From Isohypsibius dastychi (taxonomy: Eukaryota; Tardigrada; Eutardigrada; Parachela; Isohypsibiidae): a DNA stretch of 10,667 bases. Position 1 is the stretch's first letter, and every line of letters begins with the position of its first letter. The stretch lies in the NCBI GenBank assembly GCA_034696485.1, contig JAQIWT010001473.1:1-10667 (forward strand), read 5' to 3'. The translations under genes were made by a program, and so were the position numbers. A model generated the notes under the pieces. The model ran no database searches. It had not been told where the DNA came from and saw only the letters and a program-made list of their open reading frames with translations. Positions 1 through 7,501 of this stretch are shown here, piece by piece.

Positions 1-272
1 CATTGGCCCCCCGTCTATCCGCATTGCCGTCTCTCCTTTAATTATGCGGCTATGCACATTACCGTCTAGCCATGGTAAGTCTACGATAGCAACAGCGTTT
101 GTTTTTCTATTCTAACAAAAAGATTAATTCAAAAGACATTTATATTGATTCTGCACTGGAATATGATAAGCAAAGGAGGCTCACGCGCGCAGGAAATGAC
201 CGCTGAGATATCACACCGCAGTTCTACAAAATGCTCTCAAACAGGACTTCGACCAAGTGCGATATCACTGAC
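1..272 (-). other. Start of a further rbf-1 intron; no exon found
   Basis: The donor GTCAGT at 272-267 closes the last visible rbf-1 exon with one base carried over. I looked for an acceptor leading into a C2 domain. The AG sites with upstream pyrimidines soon hit stops or give no C2-like sequence. The interval is therefore most simply intron that continues beyond the left edge. The first 67 bases hold imperfect copies of CATTRCCGTCT. Confidence 0.5.
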
Positions 273-3200
273 CTGTGTGGCTTTTGAATGGACTGCTTAT
301 GCCGTCCCCAATCGAGGAATATTTGGAAGCCTCGGAAGCGCTGCTGTCAATACTCCCTCTTCCAGACAAACTCGATTCACTCTCTATAATAAAACAAATG
401 AAAATCTTCAATGGCAAATTTCACAAAAATAAACAACAACGGATTCGATGGTGTGGTCCACTCAATCACGAATCTATTTCAGGAACGTGATTCATATTCA
501 TTTAAATTTCCAAAATGTAGAAAAGATAAAAAACCGAACCCCCAACAAAAAGAGTAAAACTGACCGGTTTCGACAACGTGACCTTTCCGACTAAACGTCC
601 TCTGGATGACAATCGTATCCTCTTCCGATGGGGAGATTTTCGGAGCAACTGGCTGAGCAGTTTGATTTTGAGATGACGATGGATGCGTTTCGTCTTTGGA
701 ATTGCTGGTAAAAAAGTTCCAGACCATTGAGACGGACGGACGGCGGCTGGATGGGCTGGCTTGATGGTTGGGTGTTAAAAATGGCGATTTTGGCGGCGGT
801 TCGGGAAGATGGTCTTCTGGAACAGCAGAGGAGGGACTTGGTAAAGGGGCAGGCTTGGGCTTTTCGTTAGATGAGCGTTTATTCCCCAAATTGCCGTTCT
901 CCTTCTTTTCCGGCATGACATGTTTGGGAATGCCCTTGAAGAACCACGCACCCGACTTTTTCCACACCTGCAAAGGTCGAAGGTGTGTGTCACGCAATAG
1001 CAAAACACATGTTCGCAAGTGTGCACGAGACCACTTTTCTTGATGAAACTGAGAGACCACCAACCTTTTCAAGAAGTCGAGTTTTGGGACTGATATTAGA
1101 ACTGGCTTATTTTCCGTAAGACTTCTTATCAACTCTCTTTTACGAAATCCATGGACGATTGAAAAACCAACAAGTTATTCTTCGATTTTGGATTATATTG
1201 ACAGGCACATTTTTGCCAACTTGTGATTGATTATTCATAAGTTTTGAACGTTCGCTGTAATTTGCAATTAAACGTACTACCGCAACTTTGGTATGTTTCA
1301 GTTTGCCATGTTTCTGGTTCTTGTAAAGTTGCATTTACTGTAGTGTTTTTGTTTTATGAATATTTGCTGACTTGATTTTGGTTAAAAAACCAATTGCACA
1401 CAACAGGTCCGGAAAGCGTGAAAATGAAACGCAAAAATCTTTTTTAATAAAACTACGCAGACCAGAAAAGCTTCCATTGGTAAAATTCAATAGTCTAGAA
1501 TTGTGAGAATCACTCAAATTTCCTGTTCAGGTGATTCTGCTCGGCACTGAATTTATTCCATGAATTCAAATGCAGATGATATGATTTAATTATTGACTAT
1601 GTCATCTGAGTAATTGAACATCACGTTTTCGGGAAATGGTTTCATTAATCGAATCAATTATTTCCGCAGTTCGGAGAACGACTTTTAAATTTGATGTCTT
1701 CTAAGATACCTTAGAGACGTTATTACTGGCAGATTTTTTTGCGGAGATCAACTACGTAAGCAAAATTGTACATACCTCACGCGCTTCACTGCAGACTTTA
1801 CAAAGCCAGACTCCGCGTCTTTTCGAATCACTTGTGTCCACTCCGCACTTGGAACAAACGGCCTGGAAACGGGTCACAAATTAACAAACAAATTCACAAA
1901 TTCATTAATTGTTAACAATATTGCAAAAAAGCGTTAAAAAGAGAAAAACTCAACCTACTCAGAAAAGTAAATCATTTGTGTATGAAAAAACTCTCTTTCC
2001 GCATCTTCTGACGAATTAACAAAACAACTGGCGCAATTCTGTTTTTGTCAGAAAATGAGATTTCGATAATTGCTCAAAGCTGAGAATCAATATCTTACCT
2101 GACTGCAGTCTTTACATATCTGCGGCGATCCGCCCAACATCCGCCCGAATTCTTTCCCGCAAAAGGCGCAGTGGGATATTCCGTCGCCGACCGTTAATTT
2201 CTTCATATTATCCAGCCGATCCACTAATTTCCTGTGAAAATAAACAAAATTGCAAATTTCCGGTTTCTCATCGATCAATGCACCGAAATATATCACACCG
2301 TTCCAAAAGAACAGAGACAAAAAATCCCAATGATTATTTCTAATTTTAAATTTTATAACAAAACATTCGTCAAATTAGGCAAATAGTTTGAAGTGGTTTT
2401 TTTCCTACTTACCCAATACGCTCTTGCTCCTGCTGTTCCATGGCTTCCGCTCGTCGGATCACAGCTAATATGGCTTCCTGCTCTTCATATGAAAGTGGAG
2501 TAGCTGGCGGCTTTTTTGGGGACGGCGCCGAGGTTTTATTCGAATGAATCGACCATCCAGACTTTAATCTGAAAAACAAATATTCAAAAACACCTTCCCG
2601 GTTATTCATTATTTCTTTTCGGGGAATCAAAATAAAGAAGAAAATGTTTTTCTTCCTTTTTCAGAATTAAATAGCTTTTTTCAAACAAACATGACGTTCA
2701 GACGTCAAATTCGTTTCGGTTGTTAATTTCGGTCTGAAAAGCATTTCGAAAAAAACAAGAATTTCACAAAAGGCCAAGAAGTCAATCGATTTGTTTTGGC
2801 CGCAATTTAAAATGACTTTCTTTTCGGAAAAGGAGCGCTTAATGAAGCATGAAAACAATTAAAGTGGAAGAATGCGTAATTCAAACTCGAACAAGATAAT
2901 TAATTTCTGTGCCATCTTCTCGTGTTCAGCCATTCCCAAGACCAAGACTGGGAGTGGCGAATTGAGGAAGGATGTAATTGTAAAACACAGCTGTAAATTT
3001 AAATGTTCGCTACTTGCGCGGAATCGATCATTAGCCGGAACGCTTTGACAAAATGGCGCAAAACAGTTGGAGCAAATATTCCCTACACGGCTCTAAAACT
3101 TTTTATGTGTATTCATTAGTGTACACACTGAATGTGCAAACGCGACTGTTTTACTGAAAACCATTTTGCACAACTGAAAAACTCGAATCTGAAAAAAATT

Positions 3201-3551
3201 CGATTTCGTGTTCGGTTCAAAAATTAATTCATCGGTTAAATTAATTCATTCGGTTCGGTTCAAAAATTGAAAAAACACAAATTTCGAAATGAAATGAAAA
3301 TAAATAAGACACTTGTAAGAATATTCAGATGACTTTGAAGGTGAACCACCGACACGAAACCAAGCACTTGAGATAGTTTTCATCGATTTTCGTAACCTTT
3401 TAATTAGTTAGCTAATCACAACCGGAAATTGCGCAACTTGCTAATTAAATCGTCACCTTCCACGAAGCGCAAGCTGGCGATCATCTGGACACACCCACGG
3501 ATCCTGAGACTGAGTGCTTCTGGAAGCCGCCGGAAACTCCGTTGAAGCCAT
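273..3551 (-). CDS. rbf-1: Rabphilin-like Rab effector, 5' part (N-terminal Rab-binding and zinc-finger region)
   Basis: Exons read leftward: 3551-3457, 2568-2413, 2231-2099, 1862-1776, 967-565, 383-273. All phases agree. Rabphilins bind GTP-Rab3/Rab27 on synaptic and dense-core vesicles and act in exocytosis. Visible: WVCPDDR segment (residues 19-25); acidic helix ending EQERIG (to 84), then LVDRLDN; double zinc finger with cysteine pairs at 105/108, 123/126, 131/134 and 149/152; SGAWFF Rab-contact motif (162-167); then a Pro/Ser-rich linker with PPPKSPFLTP and, in the last exon, a Ser-rich stretch. Exons 4 and 5 join at the conserved EAREVWKK. An ATG two codons upstream (3557) is in frame, with a TGA further upstream; 3551 has the better context. 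About 328 residues are in the window. The paired C2 domains that end known rabphilins are absent, so the gene runs past the left edge after a donor at 272. The domain order fits rabphilin better than Noc2, which lacks C2 domains, but the C2 part is unseen. Confidence 0.88.
968..1775 (-). other. rbf-1 intron 4 (808 bases)
   Basis: It runs from donor GTATGT after the second zinc-finger exon to acceptor TTTGCAG before the SGAWFF exon. It is AT-rich, and the only open frames inside are short, of low complexity and not conserved-looking. It splits the coding sequence between GAG and GTG, in phase 0. I see no RNA gene or repeat in it. Confidence 0.7.
2569..3456 (-). other. rbf-1 intron 1 (888 bases), with a small direct repeat
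   Basis: It separates the short first coding exon from the exon that begins LKSGWS. The donor is GTGACG and the acceptor is TTTGTTTTTCAG. The intron is AT-rich. It holds the 13-base direct repeat CGGTTCAAAAATT at 3213-3225 and 3256-3268, within a run of CGGTT and TTAATTCAT words. A 63-codon minus-strand frame at 2667-2858 is low-complexity and looks like chance. Confidence 0.65.
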
Positions 3552-3615
3552 TATCATCAAGGACAACCCTCCCGAAATAAGGATATAAAGAAGAAGTGGG
3601 ATCGCTTTTCAAGCA

Positions 3616-3618
3616 CCT
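3616..3618 (-). promoter_or_regulatory. Possible splice or trans-splice acceptor in the rbf-1 leader
   Basis: On the minus strand the sequence TTTATTTTGACAG (AG at 3618-3617) ends about 65 bases before the rbf-1 start codon. An in-frame TGA follows it. It resembles a nematode acceptor and could receive a spliced leader or an upstream noncoding exon. Nothing in the window decides between these. Confidence 0.4.
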
Positions 3619-4787
3619 GTCAAAATAAACAAAATGAATGGCCAGACAAATAGTTTCGATTTTTGCGCCGGCTCGGCGTGAACAGAAAAGTCACGTATGG
3701 CTTTACAATTGAATCAACAGAGATCAATGCGGATCGAGTGGTTATGAATTAAATACATGCAGAAACGAGAGATCATGCCCAGCCTTAATTTTTTGATAAA
3801 AGGGTCGACCTCTTGTTTTTCAAAACAGATAACATGGCAAAACGACATCGACAACTTTTTGACTTGAAACTGGAAAAGCCGAGAAAATGGAAAAAAACTA
3901 AGTCACGCCGCTCGAATTCAATTAACTGAAAACATTTTTGAAAGATGATAAAAAAACGATAGAATTGAAACGAGAAAAACCAACTTGATTTCGGTTAATC
4001 AATACAAGAGAGGTTTCCCCCGCAATTCCCAGAATTAACTCCAGTACAGTGTAAATTTCTCGAAATATCAATCTGGAATAAAATGAGTTCTCTCAAAAAG
4101 AGGTTCAGAAAAATCAGCTCAAGGAAAATGCATACTTTGGGGAAATTCTGCTACAAAAAAGCACGTTTTTTGAAGGTTAAGTGATGGTTATTTGCGATTG
4201 CGAAAGACGTCACCGAATTTAAAAATAAGCTTTAGCCAAATCGATCGGATTATTTTCGAAATAAGTCCGACTGGAAATTGTGTGGAAAAACAACAGAAAT
4301 TTCGTTGAAAGAACTTATATTTACATTAGGAACAAACGCATACGGAATCAAATGAGCCAATTCCAAAAACTAATCAGAAGCACAAATGAATGAGAGGACA
4401 GAATTAACACCAGATGATGCGTCATAAATATTAATCAGAATTTTGGAAAAAAATTCTACGCTCACTCAAAATCATTTGACATCACTGAATCATTCCGGAA
4501 AAAATCAGAACAGAGTCAGGATATCGCGAGTCAAGTAGGTCTCCAATTCTGAAATCAACCTGGCGTGAAAAGAAAAATCGATGCTGGGATAAATCGAAAA
4601 CGAAGGATGACATATGTTTCCATAAATTTCAATAAAGCCAATCATGTTTGTTTTGGAATCTAATAATCAAGAAATCGATGTGGCAACCTCATTGTTTATT
4701 CGCTGTTAATTAATTAATATCGACCAACGAGCAAACAATTTTTCTGAAAGCTCCCCGCTCAATGCTATCGCAAATAAAAACGCGCAC

Positions 4788-5240
4788 CTCCAGGCACATT
4801 TTCCCAATTAAACTAAACACATCTCGCCGAGCTCCCAAAGCGCGCAGACTAAGCAAACACGCATTTCCGGCGAAAAATGGGGAATGCGAATTTTACGCAC
4901 TTACCCCACAAAATCACCGATTGATTTGAGGAAGAAAATGATTTGTCATCCGCCGTCAAAAACTGACAGGAAGAAAATAGTGGTGCGGGCGACAAGTCAC
5001 ACAATCCGCGTGGAAATCGTTCTGAAAAATCAAAAGTCTCATATGAAAGACAGGCAGACAACATATGTGGTTGAATTTCGTTGCGCAAATGGCTATCAAA
5101 TGGGACAGGCTGCGAGCTCGAGGGATCCACGCAAATGATCACGATCCTGAGCTAATCCACTGGAAACAGGTCGAAACGCTCACTCAGGGCAGGAGGAATT
5201 GAAAAAGCGATCAGGAGTGCGTTCGCGACCGGGATGAAGT
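4788..5240 (-). other. Possible leader exons upstream of rbf-1
   Basis: Three minus-strand intervals are each bounded by credible nematode splice signals. They are 5240-5184 (acceptor with a long pyrimidine tract ending CTCTTCCAG, donor GTGAGC), 5021-4905 (acceptor GATTTTTCAG, donor GTAAGT) and 4848-4788 (acceptor TTTGCTTAG, donor GTGCGC). The introns between them would be 162 and 56 bases; the second is a typical small nematode size. Joined, one frame stays open through the first two and ends in the third. The encoded sequence has no domain I recognise. The orientation matches rbf-1, so noncoding leader exons are the simplest reading. Chance splice signals remain possible. Confidence 0.25.
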
Positions 5241-5368
5241 CTGGAAGAGGAGAGAGAGGGAAGAGAAACAATCGAATGAATGTGCGCCAATCGGATTCGC
5301 TTTAATTGGCGCTGATGGAAATTAAAACAGTACCTGGAGCAGTTTCCCTGTAGATAAACAGGTGTGAA

Positions 5369-5563
5369 TCACAGGAAATGATGTGGTGCGCGGTGTTTGA
5401 TGGGCGATGAGTTTGGTGAATGCCGGCATTCCGGGTCGATATCAGGATATGCACCTCGATGCTTCAATTGCGTTAAAAACGGAGAGGTTAGAGGAATGTC
5501 GGCCTTGAAACAATCCGCTGGTGTTTTTTCCGGGAAAACCAATTGCGTGTAATCGGTCATCAA
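5369..5563 (-). CDS. Uncertain small open frame, minus strand
   Basis: Sixty-four codons run from an ATG at 5563 to TGA at 5371-5369. The same frame stays open upstream of the ATG to a TAG near 5662, about 98 codons in all. The product is rich in Pro, Ser and His, with SPNSSPIKHRAPHHF at the end. I recognise no domain, signal peptide or membrane segment. It may be an exon of an unannotated transcript, part of the rbf-1 leader region, or chance. It partly overlaps an open frame on the other strand, so at least one of the two is probably not real. Confidence 0.18.
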   Translation of the reverse strand: MMTDYTQLVFPEKTPADCFKADIPLTSPFLTQLKHRGAYPDIDPECRHSPNSSPIKHRAPHHFL

Positions 5564-5607
5564 TGGTTCGAATGGTGATGATGATTCTGGTCCACTTTTG
5601 AGAAAGA

Positions 5608-5712
5608 ATGGAAAAATATCTCCGAGAAGTCCTCGAAGAACAGATGAAAAAACGAGAAGAAGCTAGAGAAAGCTCAAAGCACGAAGAATTTTTGTCTCGA
5701 AATGGAATCTAA
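5608..5712 (+). CDS. Uncertain micro-ORF, 34 residues, plus strand
   Basis: An ATG at 5608, just after an in-frame TGA, opens 34 codons ending in TAA at 5710-5712. The product is highly charged and could form one amphipathic helix (it begins MEKYLREVLEEQMKKREEA). Downstream, the same frame reopens and crosses a well-formed intron (5782-5872, donor GTAAGT, acceptor TTTATTTCAG) to end at a TAG at 5915-5917. No AG lies between the stop and the next block, so a simple intron cannot remove the stop. Possible readings are a micropeptide with a spliced 3' UTR, a decayed gene, or chance. Confidence 0.18.
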   Translation: MEKYLREVLEEQMKKREEARESSKHEEFLSRNGI

Positions 5713-6076
5713 AAACTGCATTTGGTTCCTTTTCGAACAACATTTTTCACTCAACTTTATGAAAAATTACGACTTCCCAATGTAAGTCTCGATAAAAAAG
5801 TTTCGTACAAATACACTAGATTGACAACAACCTGGAGGGGAATTATTGAGACGTTTTTATCTTTTATTTCAGAAGTTCGCAGAATTCCGGAACGACGTCG
5901 GAAAAACCAGCTTATAGAACACACTGAGTTTTAGTTTTTTGGTGAAAAAAGATTCCAAACAGAGATATAGATTCTGTAACATTTATCAAAGAGAAAATGA
6001 GTGTAAGTAAAGGGGAACAAAATATAAAATTCTACACAGACATTTGATGCGAGTAAAACATTGCATTATAGACAAA

Positions 6077-6082
6077 TTTATC
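6077..6082 (-). terminator. Possible variant poly(A) signal of the coiled-coil gene
   Basis: On the minus strand GATAAA occurs about 50 bases past the stop codon at 6132. It is a one-base variant of AATAAA. No canonical AATAAA was seen in the first 200 bases downstream, so this is the best visible candidate. Confidence 0.25.
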
Positions 6083-6131
6083 AGACTGATTCAAGAAAAA
6101 ATTGTTAAAAAGGGTTTTTAAAACCTTAGCT

Positions 6132-7175
6132 CTACTCAGATGAATGGTTCTTTCTCACAGCTTCCCGGAACTTCCGCAGATCTTTCAGTTGTTCAGACGC
6201 TTTCAGGACGGAAGCGACTTTTTTCTGCTGTTCTTCCACACTTGCTAAAAAAGGTTAACGTGGTTACCAAATCTGACTATTAGATGTAAAATATATCTGT
6301 ATAGATTCAACTTCATAGAATGTATTAAAAAAACCCTCCAGAAATGATTTGAAATCAGGGAAAAAAAAACATAAATAAGACTCACTTCCGGCAAGCTCGC
6401 TCATCATATAGTTGTCCATCTCCTTATACGCGCCGATCTGTACGTCAATCTTAGCCTCATGGCGTCGCAACATAGCATTCCTAGCCTGTTGAATGGCAAT
6501 CTGCTCTCGAATATCAGCGGTTCTTTTATGCGACTTCATGATCTCTTCTATCTTCTTCCTGTCCTCGTTTAGCAGCATATCTGCCTTCTTGCGCTGCTGC
6601 TCCGTTGGCTCGGGAATTCTGCATATCTCGAACAAACTATCCTATAAAATACATGTTCCTGCATTGCTGCCTGAAAAGAAGCCATGAGATAAAAACCTGA
6701 AAAGCTCGACTCGCTCCTGGAATTCTGGCCTGAATTTGTTCTTCAAAATAGGTCTTCAAGGCTATCAGTTCAGCTTCCGACACAAGTCCCTCCCTTCGTT
6801 TATAAATGCCGTTTAGGAGGCCAGTTAAATCACGTGGAACACGGGTAGATAAACTTCGGTTCACTGGAAAAGAATAATTGAAATTCTGACCAAAATGTTC
6901 ACTAAAGATATCTTACGTTTTCGACAGAATTCCTCCAGGGAAACATTCTGCTTAAGCATAAGAAACTGCTCTGTGAAGTAATTTTCTTTGTCCAATGTGA
7001 CATCTATAGGGGCAACAGGTTGAACTCGGCAGTTGGGATTTGCGAGACGAACTCGCGAAGAAGACGTTGGGACGGATGTTGAATCTCCGTTTGCAGGAGT
7101 AAGTCTTTCAGCTAACTCTGGTGTCGAAGGTGGGTGTGTAACGATGGAATTCATATTCCCGACTTCAGCGTCCAT
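6132..7175 (-). CDS. Uncharacterised coiled-coil protein, 264 residues
   Basis: Four exons read leftward: 7175-6917, 6863-6697, 6641-6386, 6244-6132; phases agree and the frame ends in TAG. Donors are GTAAGA, GTTTTT and GTGAGT; acceptors are TTTTCCAG, TTTTATAG and TTTTTTAG. The first 60 or so residues are Ser/Thr/Pro-rich and probably disordered. A short helical segment follows (ENYFTEQFLMLKQNVSLEEF), then a region with a KRREGLVSEAELIALKTYFEEQ helix. From about residue 150 to the end it is mostly charged helix, likely coiled coil, rich in Lys, Glu, Arg and Gln. It has no signal peptide, membrane segment or catalytic motif. I do not recognise the family; a scaffold or a subunit of a protein complex is only a guess. 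The frame is open upstream to an ATG at 7292, but 7175 lies right after a possible leader acceptor (TTTGAG) and is preferred. The intron after exon 2 is 55 bases. Confidence 0.75.
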
Positions 7176-7501
7176 CCTCAAACACGTGAAAAGAATAAAA
7201 GCAGCTACGGTATGAGAAGAGATGCTCGGATCTTTCGAATTTATGATTTGAATATGAAATGCTAGAATTTCGAACAACTGGTTTTGGCGCACATCGTACG
7301 TCGTGCGTACAACCGTTTTACGTCAGCACTCACTGCTGTTCTCTCTATGTCGTATTACGACACCATGTTACGATACACTACGTTTCGCGTACGTAGCGTT
7401 GGCATTAGGCAACGTACGTTTCAATTTCGCGAAACATAAATTTAATTTCATGTTTGTGTGCCTGAACATTTGTTTAAACCTGGCGAACGTTTCGTTACAA
7501 C
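7176..7501. promoter_or_regulatory. Divergent promoter with TACG-centred palindromes
   Basis: This 326-base gap separates the start codons of the coiled-coil gene (minus strand) and the splicing-factor gene (plus strand), so it should drive both. The part from about 7290 to 7425 is dense in CpG and in TACG/CGTA words, unlike the AT-rich DNA elsewhere. CGTACG occurs at 7295-7300, 7388-7393 and 7413-7418. The last lies inside the perfect palindrome AACGTACGTT (7411-7420). GTCGTATTACGAC at 7349-7361 is an inverted repeat around one base. These look like binding sites for a dimeric regulator, but the factor is unknown. Confidence 0.6.

Larger units (their letters stand above)
3619..6131. other. 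Region of about 2.5 kb without a confident gene
   Basis: It lies between the first coding exon of rbf-1 and the stop codon of the coiled-coil gene, both on the minus strand. The part from 3640 to about 4740 is AT-rich and closed in all frames beyond short runs; I see no gene, RNA or repeat there. From about 4745 to 5600 the base composition is richer in GC and CpG, with several good minus-strand splice signals. From 5600 to 5940 there are short open frames on both strands and one good plus-strand intron signal. The region most likely holds rbf-1 upstream control DNA and possibly leader exons. Confidence 0.55.

Noticed and set aside
1-272. An exon with the start of the C2A domain of rabphilin
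   Set aside because: The acceptors tried, in the required phase, soon reach stops or give no C2-like sequence.
145-490. Two plus-strand open frames of 95 and 71 codons
   Set aside because: They are antisense to the Ser-rich rbf-1 exon at 273-383, whose splice signals and phase fit the gene exactly. The translations have no recognisable content.
768-1043. Open frames on both strands across the SGAWFF exon
   Set aside because: They are other-frame readings of rbf-1 exon 967-565, which carries the family motif.
2667-2858. Minus-strand frame of 63 codons in rbf-1 intron 1
   Set aside because: Low-complexity, Phe/Lys-rich reading of AT-rich intron with no splice support.
5111-5131. Adjacent SacI, XhoI and BamHI sites resembling a cloning linker
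   Set aside because: The flanking DNA on both sides is like the rest of the region and no vector sequence is visible. Overlapping palindromic hexamers can arise by chance.
6642-6696. Alternative acceptor CTTTTCAG inside the second intron of the coiled-coil gene
   Set aside because: It would leave an intron of only about 26 bases and shift the frame into an early stop.
6861-7292. Longer start for the coiled-coil protein at ATG 7292
   Set aside because: It would extend the gene by 39 codons into the CpG-rich promoter. The added part is unlike the rest, and a possible leader acceptor lies just before ATG 7175. It cannot be excluded outright.
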